From Fidelibacterota bacterium (GTDB lineage Bacteria > Fidelibacterota > UBA8477): 6,759 nucleotides of DNA. Each line of letters begins with the position of its first letter. Position 1 is the first letter of the stretch. This document shows positions 1 through 6,689 of this stretch, piece after piece. Both the position numbers and the translations under genes were made by a program. A model generated the notes under the pieces. The model had not been told where the DNA came from. It did not search any database and saw only the letters and a program-made list of their open reading frames with translations. The DNA lies in NCBI GenBank assembly GCA_021734045.1, contig JAIPJR010000106.1:1-6759 (forward strand), given 5' to 3'.

Positions 1-131
1 GTTGGGAAGTATCAACCTTGAGACTGTATCTTTTTCACCGGCGGAGTGAGCTGTGAAAATGGAAAAGTGTAACTTGGAATACTGGAAAACTGTTACCTAT
101 GTTTCGGTACATAAGTGTTACCCATGTCCTG
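1..131. mobile_element. Probable insertion-sequence end (left edge of window)
   Basis: Three related short repeats lie in tandem at 65-131, an arrangement seen at the ends of IS21- and IS481-type elements, where the transposase binds. Read from the other strand, the sequence begins near position 131 with AGGACATGGGTAACAC, which resembles IS termini I remember; I could not check this. The IS body would lie to the left, outside the window. Two plus-strand frames are open from the window edge to stops at about 49 and 56, and either could be a transposase C-terminus, but they are too short to identify. The interval 132-190, between this end and the deaminase stop codon, shows no gene or clear terminator. 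Confidence 0.45.
65..131. repeat. Three tandem imperfect repeats of an IS end
   Basis: Units begin at 65 (AAGTGTAACTTGG), 88 (AACTGTTACCTATG) and 113 (AAGTGTTACCCATG), so they are spaced 23 and 25 bases apart. The second and third match best; the first is more diverged. The spacing of about two helical turns and the location fit transposase-binding repeats at one IS terminus. Confidence 0.5.
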
Positions 132-190
132 ATTGCTCAAGCTCATTTTCTGCCCCTGACTACTTTCCTCCTCTACTACTCACTACTTCT

Positions 191-628
191 TCATTCCCCA
201 ATATCCTCATTCCACAAGTCCGGGTTTTGTTCAATAAACTGTGTCATAAGATGGATGCAGGTTTCGTCCTGACGAACATCCAGTCTGACGCCGTGCTGTT
301 TCAAATGCGCCTCATCGCCCATAAAGGTTTGGTTTTCACCAATGACGATCTTGGGGATCCCGTAAAGCAAAATCGCACCGGAACACATGGGACACGGTGA
401 CAGTGTCGTGTAAAGAACGGATTCCTGATAAACTTTTGCGGATTGACGGCCGGCATTTTCCAAGGCGTCCATCTCACCGTGCAGAATTACACTGCCCTGC
501 TGCATCCGGCGATTATGTCCCCGGCCGATGATTTTGCCGTCATGAACAATCACCGATCCAATGGGAATGCCACCTTCCGCCAGTCCTTTTTGTGCTTCTT
601 CGATTGCTGCCTGCATGAATTTGTCCAT
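191..628 (-). CDS. Cytosine deaminase, FCY1-like zinc-dependent nucleobase deaminase
   Basis: This 145-residue cytosolic protein probably deaminates cytosine to uracil for pyrimidine salvage. The zinc site is complete: H50-G-E52, with E52 the expected proton shuttle, and PC79-P-M-C82. The H-to-C spacing of 29 equals that of yeast FCY1. Other FCY1-like features are GRGHN with N39 in the substrate pocket, LHGEMDALENAGR (49-61), YTTLSPC (73-79), YGIPKIVIGEN (89-99), F102, and the C-terminus W139-N-E-D142-I-G-E. Yeast FCY1 is 158 residues, so this copy is full length. I chose the ATG at 628 because AAGGA lies 8 bases upstream and homology begins there; an in-frame ATG at 760 would add 44 residues unlike the family. 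It lies downstream of radC on the same strand, but a 317-base gap makes co-transcription uncertain. A guanine or tRNA deaminase is possible but fits the C-terminus less well. Confidence 0.85.
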   Translation of the reverse strand: MDKFMQAAIEEAQKGLAEGGIPIGSVIVHDGKIIGRGHNRRMQQGSVILHGEMDALENAGRQSAKVYQESVLYTTLSPCPMCSGAILLYGIPKIVIGENQTFMGDEAHLKQHGVRLDVRQDETCIHLMTQFIEQNPDLWNEDIGE

Positions 629-636
629 GGTTGTGG

Positions 637-641
637 TCCTT
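637..641 (-). promoter_or_regulatory. Ribosome binding site deciding the deaminase start
   Basis: On the minus strand, AAGGA inside AAAAAAGGACC sits 8 bases before the ATG at 628. It supports that start over the upstream in-frame ATG at 760. Confidence 0.6.
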
Positions 642-708
642 TTTTGGTTTGTTAATAGGCGGAAAGGTATGGGATGGGGGTGGTTAGAGAAAGATGAAAG
701 AGTAAGAG

Positions 709-864
709 CCTGTCTTCGTCCGGAGCAATCTCCCCACTTCGACGCGACAGGAAAGAGCAAGAGAGAGGCATCGTGTTCGAGAACGGGAATAAACTTCGAA
801 TGTCATTCCGGTCGTAGTCCTCACAATGTGATAGTAAAAATGCTGTAAGCTTCAGAGCGACAGG
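709..864. repeat. Structured, repeat-like stretch in the deaminase-radC gap
   Basis: The gap at 629-945 has no credible gene. Within it, CCTGTC (709-714) can pair with GACAGG (746-751) and CGTC (717-720) with GACG (741-744). A small inner hairpin, GGAG-CAAT-CTCC, lies at 722-733. The octamer GCGACAGG occurs at 744-751 and again at 857-864. Phrases such as GGAGCAATCTCC, CTTCGACGCGACAGG and TGTCATTCCGGTCGTAGTCC resemble degenerate dispersed intergenic repeats common in some bacterial genomes; this is from memory and unchecked. No strong T tract follows on the minus strand, so I do not call it a terminator for radC. Confidence 0.35.
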
Positions 865-945
865 GAGATAGCAGATCCACACAGCCAGGCAGGTGTCAGC
901 GCCCGAAGCCATTGGTGGAATCAAGGAATACTGTATTGAAACCGG

Positions 946-1623
946 TCAAATCAATCCATGATCAGCGAAGGAGTAATAATCATTTCCACCCACGATCAGA
1001 TGATCCAGCACCTGCACATCGATTGTGCCGGCTGCTGCGGCCAGCTTTTTCGTCACGGCCTGGTCTTCAGCTGAGGGTGTTGTGTTTCCCGAGGGATGAT
1101 TGTGCACGAGAATCAGAGCAGCCGCGTCGTAGTCCAAAGCGCGTTTAATCACCTCCCGGGGATAGACGGCGGAGGAGGTGAGGGTGCCTTCGAACATTTC
1201 CTCCAATTTCAGGATCCGATTCTGACCATTGAGAAACAACACCATGAAAACTTCCCGGTTCCGGTCCCGCAGGTTGTGGGTGAGGTACTCATGGACGCCT
1301 GCGGATGAGCGGATATAGTCTTCCCCCACAATGCGTTCCTGGAGATAGCGTCTGCCCACGGCGTGGGGAAGTTTGAGTGCAAACGCATTGGTCTCGCCGA
1401 TACCGTCAATCTCCATGAGCAGTTGCATGGGCGCTTCCAGAACACCCGGCAAAGAGCCAAAACGTCGCATGGCTTCCTTGGCCGGTTTTTTCATGTCTTT
1501 GTAAGGTGTGGTGAGCGTCAGTAGCATCTCAATCACCTCATAATCATGAAAGGCCCCAATGCCCGATTGCATGAATTTCTGTCTTAAACGACCACGATGG
1601 CCTTGCTGGGTCTTGTCTGCCAT
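946..1623 (-). CDS. radC: RadC family protein with JAMM/MPN domain
   Basis: This protein of 225 residues has the usual length for the family. The N-terminal part (about 1-90) carries the family's helical region, with a helix-hairpin-helix-like stretch around LLMEIDGIGETNAFALKL (68-85). The C-terminal part (about 103-225) is a JAB1/MPN-like metalloprotease fold. Its JAMM signature is clear: H174-N-H176-P-S-G-N, followed by PS and D187, with E124 in NREVF as the likely catalytic glutamate. RadC was first linked to DNA repair, but that role is disputed and no reaction is firmly established. The start is the ATG at 1623, with AGAGGA about 8 bases upstream. It is divergent from sdhC, with its own putative promoter at 1672-1700. 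I am confident of the family but not of the function. Confidence 0.92.
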   Translation of the reverse strand: MADKTQQGHRGRLRQKFMQSGIGAFHDYEVIEMLLTLTTPYKDMKKPAKEAMRRFGSLPGVLEAPMQLLMEIDGIGETNAFALKLPHAVGRRYLQERIVGEDYIRSSAGVHEYLTHNLRDRNREVFMVLFLNGQNRILKLEEMFEGTLTSSAVYPREVIKRALDYDAAALILVHNHPSGNTTPSAEDQAVTKKLAAAAGTIDVQVLDHLIVGGNDYYSFADHGLI

Positions 1624-1671
1624 CAGTTCATCCTCTTGTTTGAATTTTTACAGCATTGCTAAATTCGCTAA

Positions 1672-1700
1672 ATCTTACGACGCAGGTAGGTGCGAGGCAA
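1672..1700 (-). promoter_or_regulatory. Putative sigma70-type promoter of radC
   Basis: On the minus strand, TTGCCT (1695-1700) and TAAGAT (1672-1677) are separated by exactly 17 bases, each matching the consensus at 4 of 6 positions. Transcription would start about 40 bases before the radC ATG. The sequence supports it moderately; no other candidate in this gap is better placed. Confidence 0.35.
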
Positions 1701-1869
1701 GTGTGGGATAGGGTAAAATTGGCCGAATATTTGCCGCATGAAAACACAAAACCTCTTATCCCAGCAAGTGATCCTTGGTTCTGTCGGGTGAGGGGCCATG
1801 AGTCATCAGACGGCGGGAATAGGATGTTTACTTGCGCAACAGCAAATAGAGGTAGCATTTGATGATGGG

Positions 1870-1980
1870 AAATAACATCTTTTGCCATATGCATGGTCAT
1901 CTTGTTGTTCACAAAATAACATCACGTAATTACCGCCCTGACCAACCCCTGATAAAACACCATAAACGATTGATAAAATT
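1870..1980 (+). promoter_or_regulatory. Putative sdh operon control region with paired direct repeats
   Basis: The 387-base gap at 1624-2010 has no credible gene. Ahead of sdhC it contains AAATAACATC at 1870-1879 and again at 1914-1923 (44 bases apart), and TGATAAAA at 1950-1957 and again at 1971-1978 (21 bases apart, about two helical turns). Weak promoter candidates are CTGACC (1938-1943) with CATAAA (1961-1966), and CTGATA (1949-1954) with GATAAA (1972-1977), each with a 17-base spacer and 4 of 6 matches per box. I cannot choose between them. The repeats could be operator sites or chance in AT-rich DNA. Confidence 0.25.
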
Positions 1981-2010
1981 GGAAGTAAATTCAAACTCGG
2001 AGTACGCGTT

Positions 2011-2706
2011 ATGCTGCCATTTCTGACAGCCGCCAAGTCTTCTGTGGGGAAGAAGTACCTCATGGCCTTAACAGGGCTTTTTTGGGTGCTGTTCCTCATT
2101 ATCCACTTGGCCGGCAATCTGGTCCTGCTTTCCGGTCACAGCGATGCGTACAACAAATATTCCCACTTTTTGCTAAGCCTGGGAGAGTTGTTGTATGTAT
2201 TGGAGTTCATCCTGCTGGCATTTATCCTGCTGCACATCTATTCGGGAATCACCGTCGCCATCGGGAAACTGCGTGCCCGGCCGCAAAGTTACAAAGTTCA
2301 GAAGAACCTGGGTGGCGCCAGCCGCAAGACCGTCAGTGCCACAACGATGATTTACAGCGGATTGTTGCTCTTCATTTTTTTAGTGGTGCACATCTCTCAC
2401 TTCAAGTATCAGGTCGGTGTTAATGGTGATTACACCACGGTTATCGGCGGTGTGGAAATGCACGATTTCTACCGGCTTGTGTATGATTCATTCAGCTATG
2501 GCTGGTATGTGTTATTCTACGAAGTCATCATGATTCTGGTTTTCTCACACCTGCGTCATGGGTTCTGGAGTGGATTCCAGTCGTTAGGCGTAAATCATCC
2601 GCGCTGGTCACCATTCATTGATGGACTGGGGATCGTTATTGCCGTGGTGGTTGGTTTTGGATTTCTTGTTATTCCACTCTACATCTATTTCATAGGGGGT
2701 GCCTAA
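2011..2706 (+). CDS. sdhC: Succinate dehydrogenase cytochrome b subunit
   Basis: This 231-residue integral membrane protein anchors the enzyme and carries the quinone-reducing haem b groups. Five hydrophobic helices are visible at about 16-40, 58-88, 112-131, 164-184 and 204-228. That matches the single-subunit b558 family of Bacillus, Wolinella and FCB bacteria, which needs no SdhD. Likely haem-ligand histidines are H32 (IIHLAGN), H75 (LLHIYSG), H127 or H130 (VVHISH), and H180 or H183 (SHLRHG), one per helix in the first four helices, as in the two-haem members. The start ATG has GGAG at 1999-2002, 8 bases upstream. It is the first gene of a three-gene operon; sdhA begins one base after its stop codon. 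The loop between helices 3 and 4 (about 132-163) looks longer than in Bacillus SdhC. Confidence 0.93.
   Translation: MLPFLTAAKSSVGKKYLMALTGLFWVLFLIIHLAGNLVLLSGHSDAYNKYSHFLLSLGELLYVLEFILLAFILLHIYSGITVAIGKLRARPQSYKVQKNLGGASRKTVSATTMIYSGLLLFIFLVVHISHFKYQVGVNGDYTTVIGGVEMHDFYRLVYDSFSYGWYVLFYEVIMILVFSHLRHGFWSGFQSLGVNHPRWSPFIDGLGIVIAVVVGFGFLVIPLYIYFIGGA
2695..2699 (+). promoter_or_regulatory. Ribosome binding site deciding the sdhA start
   Basis: GGGGG at the end of sdhC lies 8 bases before the ATG at 2708. An in-frame GTG at 2699 would overlap this site and have none of its own, so the ATG is preferred. Translation of sdhA is probably coupled to sdhC. Confidence 0.6.
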
Positions 2707-2707
2707 T

Positions 2708-4621
2708 ATGACCCTTGATGCAAAAATTCCAGAAGGTCCCATTCAGGAAAAATGGGACAACCATCGTTTCCATATGAAACTGGTAAACCCAGCCAATAAA
2801 CGTAAGCATACGATAATTGTGGTGGGAACCGGGCTGGCGGGTGCTTCTGTGGCCGCCTCCCTGGGTGAATTGGGTTATAATGTCAAAAATTTCTGCATTC
2901 AGGATTCACCCCGGCGGGCGCACAGTATCGCTGCGCAGGGCGGGATTAATGCAGCTAAAAATTACCCCAATGATGGTGACAGTATCTGGCGTCTGTTTTA
3001 CGACACAGTGAAAGGGGGCGATTACCGCTCCCGGGAGGCCAATGTTTACCGTCTGGCGCAGGTGAGCAATGACATTATTGATCAGTGCGTCGCCCAGGGG
3101 ATTCCCTTTGCCAGGGACTACGGCGGCTTGTTGGCCAATCGTTCATTCGGTGGTGCCCAGGTCAGCCGGACATTCTATGCCCGGGGCCAGACCGGTCAGC
3201 AATTGCTGCTGGGCGCCTACTCTGCACTCAGTCGTCAGATAAAAGCGAAAAAGGTGGAGATGTTCAACCGCCATGAAATGCTGGATCTGGTGGTGATAGA
3301 CGGAAAAGCCCGGGGCATCGTTACCCGCAACCTGATTAATGGAAAAATCGAATCCCATGCAGCGGATGCCGTGCTTCTGGCAACAGGTGGCTATGGAAAT
3401 GTCTATTATCTGTCCACCAATGCGGTGAATTCCAATGCCACTGCCGTGTGGCGTGCACATAAACGCGGCGCTTACTTCGCCAATCCCTGCTTTGTGCAAA
3501 TCCACCCCACCTGCATCCCGGTAACTGGTGACCACCAGTCCAAACTCACGCTTATGAGTGAGAGTCTGCGGAATGATGGACGGGTGTGGGTTCCCAAAGC
3601 CAAAGGCGACAAGCGTCATCCCAATGAAATTCCTGAAGCGGAACGGGATTATTACCTGGAACGCCGCTACCCGGCATTCGGGAATCTGGTTCCGCGGGAT
3701 ATCGCTTCCCGGGCAGCCAAACAGGTGTGCGATGAAGGTCGCGGCGTGGGGAAAACCGGATTGGCGGTTTACTTGGATTTTGCCGATGCTATCCAACGGC
3801 TGGGACGCAAAGCGGTAGAGGAGAAATACGGGAATTTGTTCGACATGTACGAGCGAATCACCGACGAGAATCCTTACGAAGTTCCCATGCGCATTTTCCC
3901 GGCCATTCATTACACCATGGGTGGTTTGTGGGTTGACTATAATCTCCAGAGTACCATTCCGGGACTATTCGTCCTGGGTGAAGCCAATTTCTCCGACCAC
4001 GGCGCCAACCGGTTAGGTGCCAGTGCCTTGATGCAGGGTCTGGCGGATGGGTATTATGTGGCGCCCTACACGGTGGGTAATTACATCGGCTCCAATAAGT
4101 TTGAGCCGGTAACTACCGATCATCCGGCATTTAAAGAGAGCGAGAAAACGGTGGCTGAGTCCATCCAAAAGCTGCTTTCAATCAACGGAAAGAAAACCGC
4201 CCACGAACTCAATCGCGAGTTGGGTCTCATCTTATGGGAATATGTGGGAATGGGCCGTAACGAAACCGGATTAAAGAAGGCTTTGGAGGAAATTCCAAAA
4301 TTACGCCAGGAGTTCTGGGAGAATCTCAAGGTGGCCGGCAGTGGTGAGACATTGAACCAGAATCTGGAAGAGGCCGGACGGCTGGCTGATTACCTGGAAC
4401 TGGCAGAGCTCATGGCCCGGGATGCTTTGAATCGGAACGAATCCTGCGGCGGACACTTTCGTGAAGAGAGTGCCACCCCTGAAGGCGAAGCCCGGCGCAA
4501 TGATGAAGAATATACCTATGTGGCTGCCTGGGAATACAAGGGTAAAGACCAGGTACAGGCGCTTCACAAGGAGCACCTGACCTTCGAACATGTCCCGCTC
4601 ACGCAGCGCAGTTATAAATAA
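2708..4621 (+). CDS. sdhA: Succinate dehydrogenase/fumarate reductase flavoprotein subunit
   Basis: This catalytic subunit of 637 residues oxidises succinate to fumarate using covalently bound FAD. The N-terminal FAD-binding fold shows VGTGLAG, with the GxGxxG at 40-45. H72 in [15 protein letters not shown] is the expected covalent flavin attachment. Active-site residues are recognisable by comparison with E. coli SdhA: H266 in QIHPT, R330 in VPRDIASR, H401 in HYTMGG, and R435 in [10 protein letters not shown]. The C-terminal helical domain has the family motif [12 protein letters not shown] (576-587). The length and the insert before R330 fit the Bacillus/FCB type rather than the shorter proteobacterial one. 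It lies one base after sdhC and 17 bases before sdhB. Direction in the cell could also be fumarate reduction; sequence alone does not decide. Confidence 0.96.
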   Translation: MTLDAKIPEGPIQEKWDNHRFHMKLVNPANKRKHTIIVVGTGLAGASVAASLGELGYNVKNFCIQDSPRRAHSIAAQGGINAAKNYPNDGDSIWRLFYDTVKGGDYRSREANVYRLAQVSNDIIDQCVAQGIPFARDYGGLLANRSFGGAQVSRTFYARGQTGQQLLLGAYSALSRQIKAKKVEMFNRHEMLDLVVIDGKARGIVTRNLINGKIESHAADAVLLATGGYGNVYYLSTNAVNSNATAVWRAHKRGAYFANPCFVQIHPTCIPVTGDHQSKLTLMSESLRNDGRVWVPKAKGDKRHPNEIPEAERDYYLERRYPAFGNLVPRDIASRAAKQVCDEGRGVGKTGLAVYLDFADAIQRLGRKAVEEKYGNLFDMYERITDENPYEVPMRIFPAIHYTMGGLWVDYNLQSTIPGLFVLGEANFSDHGANRLGASALMQGLADGYYVAPYTVGNYIGSNKFEPVTTDHPAFKESEKTVAESIQKLLSINGKKTAHELNRELGLILWEYVGMGRNETGLKKALEEIPKLRQEFWENLKVAGSGETLNQNLEEAGRLADYLELAELMARDALNRNESCGGHFREESATPEGEARRNDEEYTYVAAWEYKGKDQVQALHKEHLTFEHVPLTQRSYK

Positions 4622-4638
4622 TTAGAGGAGTTGGCCGA

Positions 4639-5412
4639 ATGAGTAATCATGCAGAACAATCAGATATGCGCCTGCACCTGAAAATCTGGCGCCAGCCCGA
4701 TGCCGATTCACCCGGGAAATTCGTGAGTTTCGAGAAGGAAAAGGTGTCTCCCGATATGTCATTTCTGGAGATGCTGGATGAATTGAACGAGGGGCTGATT
4801 AAAGCGGGTGAGGACCCGGTGGCTTTTGACAGCGATTGCCGGGAAGGAATCTGCGGCATGTGCGGGCTGGTGATTAATGGGCAGGCCCACGGACCCCGTC
4901 GCTCCACCACCACCTGTCAGCTCCACATGCGGGAATTCAAGGATGGCGATACCATCACGATAGAGCCCTGGCGCGCCAAAGCGTTCCCGGTGATTAAAGA
5001 CCTGGTGGTGGATCGCAGTGCCTTTGATCGCATTATCCAGGCCGGTGGGTACATCTCGGTGAATACGGGCAATGCCCAGGATGCCAACGCCATTCCCATT
5101 CCCAAACGAAACGCCGATGAGGCAATGGATGCTGCTTCCTGTATCGGCTGTGGTGCTTGTGTGGCGGCCTGTCCCAATGCCTCCGCTACGCTGTTCACAT
5201 CCGCCAAAATCAGCCAGTTTGCGCTGCTGCCCCAGGGACAGGTGGAGCGCAAGGAGCGTGCGATTCAAATGGTGAGTCAGATGGATTTCGAAGGCTTTGG
5301 CGATTGCTCCAATTATGGCGAGTGCGAAGCCGCATGCCCCAAGGATATCTCGATTTCTCATATCGCCCGGATGAAACGGGAATATGTGAAGGCAGCGCTT
5401 ACCACCGCGTGA
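4639..5412 (+). CDS. sdhB: Succinate dehydrogenase/fumarate reductase iron-sulfur subunit
   Basis: This 257-residue subunit carries electrons from the SdhA flavin to the quinone site. All cluster ligands are present. The [2Fe-2S] ferredoxin domain has C67, C72, C75 and C93 in [11 protein letters not shown]...TTTCQL. The [4Fe-4S] cluster uses C168, C171, C174 and C233. The [3Fe-4S] cluster uses C178, C223 and C229, from [12 protein letters not shown] and [12 protein letters not shown]. The assignment of ligands follows E. coli SdhB. The start ATG has AGAGGAG at 4624-4630, 8 bases upstream, the strongest ribosome site in the operon. It is the last gene, followed by an intrinsic terminator. Nothing is missing or broken. 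Confidence 0.96.
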   Translation: MSNHAEQSDMRLHLKIWRQPDADSPGKFVSFEKEKVSPDMSFLEMLDELNEGLIKAGEDPVAFDSDCREGICGMCGLVINGQAHGPRRSTTTCQLHMREFKDGDTITIEPWRAKAFPVIKDLVVDRSAFDRIIQAGGYISVNTGNAQDANAIPIPKRNADEAMDAASCIGCGACVAACPNASATLFTSAKISQFALLPQGQVERKERAIQMVSQMDFEGFGDCSNYGECEAACPKDISISHIARMKREYVKAALTTA

Positions 5413-5444
5413 TGACTTTTCACCACGGTTTTGAAACTGCTTAT

Positions 5445-5484
5445 CCTCCTGCTGTTTTATGAATCGAAATGGCAGGAGGTTTTT
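5445..5484 (+). terminator. Intrinsic terminator of the sdhCAB operon
   Basis: CCTCCTGC (5445-5452) pairs perfectly with GCAGGAGG (5472-5479), followed at once by TTTTT (5480-5484). The stem can extend inward through wobble and A-T pairs, leaving a loop of about 7 bases. It lies 32 bases after the sdhB stop codon. Confidence 0.85.
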
Positions 5485-5523
5485 GCGTTCTATAACTGGT
5501 ACCGACCCCGGACCGCAGCAGCC

Positions 5524-5552
5524 AATTTTTGTAAAATCAGGCGCCAAAAATT
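5524..5552. repeat. AT-rich inverted repeat upstream of the orphan promoter
   Basis: AATTTTTG (5524-5531) and CAAAAATT (5545-5552) form a perfect 8-base inverted repeat around a 13-base spacer. It ends 20 bases before the -35 box at 5573 and could be a regulator site. The stem is weak, and chance is possible in AT-rich DNA. Confidence 0.25.
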
Positions 5553-5572
5553 CACCCGGAACGCTTACTCCA

Positions 5573-5601
5573 TTGACAACCGATTCAACGCCGTCTATAT
5601 T
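5573..5601 (+). promoter_or_regulatory. Near-consensus sigma70 promoter
   Basis: TTGACA (5573-5578, 6 of 6) and TATATT (5596-5601, 5 of 6) are separated by exactly 17 bases. The expected start is near A5608. No sizeable gene follows directly: the only close ATG, at 5611, opens 13 codons, and the next real gene starts at 5843. It is the best promoter match in the window. Confidence 0.55.
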
Positions 5602-5607
5602 GATTCC

Positions 5608-5686
5608 ATCATGAAAATTTCCGAAAAATATTATGATCTATCCCAGAAATAGATTATACCCACTGACACAGTGGATTTATAATTTT
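5608..5686 (+). ncRNA. Candidate small RNA or leader transcript
   Basis: This is inferred only from a strong promoter placed just upstream and a hairpin with a T tract at the 3' end, giving a product of about 80 bases. It contains a 13-codon reading frame (5611-5652, MKISEKYYDLSQK) beginning almost at the predicted transcript start, so a leaderless micropeptide is another reading. It could also be merely the first part of a 235-base leader of the gene at 5843. I recognise no known RNA family. The rest of the gap, 5687-5842, is AT-rich and shows nothing definite. Confidence 0.2.
5654..5686 (+). terminator. Possible weak terminator hairpin
   Basis: CCACTG (5660-5665) pairs with CAGTGG (5669-5674) over a three-base loop. 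An outer TTATA (5654-5658) pairs with TATAA (5678-5682) across an asymmetric internal loop, followed by TTTT (5683-5686). The hairpin is real in sequence, but the short T tract makes termination uncertain. Confidence 0.3.
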
Positions 5687-5842
5687 CTGCCAGATTCGTG
5701 TGCATTCTGAAATAAACTTCCATGTCTCTAATTGTAGGGTACACCCAACGCAGGTCATTCATGGAAAATCATTTCTAAAGAGTCTTATAGTTAATGAAAT
5801 TTTTCTAATTAATATTGATACTCTTTTTGGGATTATTCACTC

Positions 5843-6682
5843 ATGATTGACATTGCCAGAGCTCTTAGGGAAAATGACCTCATCCTTATCCTGATTCTTG
5901 TACCCATTCTAACGATTTGGTTATTTTGGAAGTGTAAAGTATGCAGAAATGTAAGATACAGTACTCCAATTCTCACTTTTTCTCTCTTGCTGTTTTTATC
6001 AATCGGTACACAGATTTATTGTGCATTAGATATAATTCAAGTAATCTTCCTCTATGCTTGGTTGTTGTTTTATATTTTTGTCACTTACAGAAGTACTCGT
6101 AAAGTCCGATATCCTGAGCTTTTTCCCATTAAAAAAATAGTCACTTTAATTAGAAAGGGGGAATATCGCAAGGTTGATCTAATATATCCTAGAAGACCTT
6201 TTTATATTTTGAGCATTCCTGGAAGATTGGTTTGGCAGTCGATTCAGGCTGAAAAAATATTTAGGCAAAATAAATTCAGGGAATCATTCGAAATTTATCA
6301 AGATTTGTTAAACTGGCCATTACTAGAAGATGAAAAGCAAGAGGTGATTATGAATCAGGCTCAGTCATTACTTCTTCTTGGCGATACTAAAAGGGCAAAA
6401 AGTAACCTGATTAAGGTCACCTCGACTGCGCCAATAAAACGACCTGGAGATTTACTAATACTCGATTCACAAATAATGGAACGAAGTGGTGATTTCAATG
6501 GAGCGCTTGAAAAGCTATCAACCGCTGTTCAGGAAGAAGACCGCCAACAGAGCAATTTACTGCTAAAAATTTATAATAATCTTGCACGGATGAATTTGGT
6601 TTTATCAAATTCAACTAATGTCTGTCAGCGGGCACTTGAAACTGGGCCACTTGTGGGCACTTCAAAGTGGGCCACCCTTTGA
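5843..6682 (+). CDS. Membrane protein with TPR-like helices, 3' end cut by an IS
   Basis: I do not recognise this protein. The open frame is 279 residues, but only about 1-260 are native; from codon 261 (TGT at 6623) the frame reads into an IS end and stops at 6680-6682. Three hydrophobic segments lie at about 13-31, 41-62 and 66-85, followed by a basic stretch. From about 135 to 260 there are paired amphipathic helices of TPR type, for example NKFRESFEIYQDLL, ALSLL-like QAQSLLLLGDTKRAKSNL, and SGDFNGALEKLSTAV. The likely design is a membrane anchor with a cytosolic protein-binding domain. The truncation probably removed further repeats. The start ATG has only a weak GGGA 10 bases upstream. 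Codon use is clearly more AT-rich than in sdhCAB, suggesting separate origin or weaker selection. Whether the shortened protein works is unknown. Confidence 0.65.
   Translation: MIDIARALRENDLILILILVPILTIWLFWKCKVCRNVRYSTPILTFSLLLFLSIGTQIYCALDIIQVIFLYAWLLFYIFVTYRSTRKVRYPELFPIKKIVTLIRKGEYRKVDLIYPRRPFYILSIPGRLVWQSIQAEKIFRQNKFRESFEIYQDLLNWPLLEDEKQEVIMNQAQSLLLLGDTKRAKSNLIKVTSTAPIKRPGDLLILDSQIMERSGDFNGALEKLSTAVQEEDRQQSNLLLKIYNNLARMNLVLSNSTNVCQRALETGPLVGTSKWATL
6630..6675. repeat. Pair of 21-base direct repeats in the IS end
   Basis: Copies at 6630-6650 and 6655-6675 share GGGCACTT, AAA and TGGGCCAC and differ only at two positions, where G and C are exchanged (GAAAC against CAAAG). The period is 25 bases. 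They are likely transposase-binding sites. Confidence 0.75.
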
Positions 6683-6689
6683 GCGTAGT

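Noticed and set aside
53-400. 115-codon plus-strand frame
   Set aside because: It crosses the IS end and then runs antisense to the deaminase, so it is a chance open frame.
629-760. 44-residue N-terminal extension of the deaminase from an ATG at 760
   Set aside because: The extension is unlike the family and lies in repeat-like intergenic DNA; a ribosome site sits right before the ATG at 628.
821-831. TCACAATGTGA as a CRP-type operator
   Set aside because: The half sites are in the reverse order and the spacing is wrong for TGTGA-N6-TCACA; it fits better as part of the repeat-like stretch.
1704-1763. TGGGATA/TATCCCA inverted repeat in the radC-sdhC gap
   Set aside because: Seven bases with a spacer of 46 is easily chance, and no adjoining IS or operator signal supports it.
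2699-2707. GTG start for sdhA overlapping the end of sdhC
   Set aside because: It overlaps the GGGGG ribosome site and has no site of its own; the ATG at 2708 is properly spaced.
3143-3910. 255-codon minus-strand frame inside sdhA
   Set aside because: It is the antisense shadow of a well-conserved gene, with no domain or ribosome site.
4759-5547. 262-codon minus-strand frame across sdhB
   Set aside because: It is antisense to the conserved cluster-binding gene and passes through the terminator; no protein family is visible.
5431-5652. 73-codon frame from a TTG after sdhB
   Set aside because: It runs through the intrinsic terminator and the promoter, has no ribosome site, and its protein looks like nothing known.
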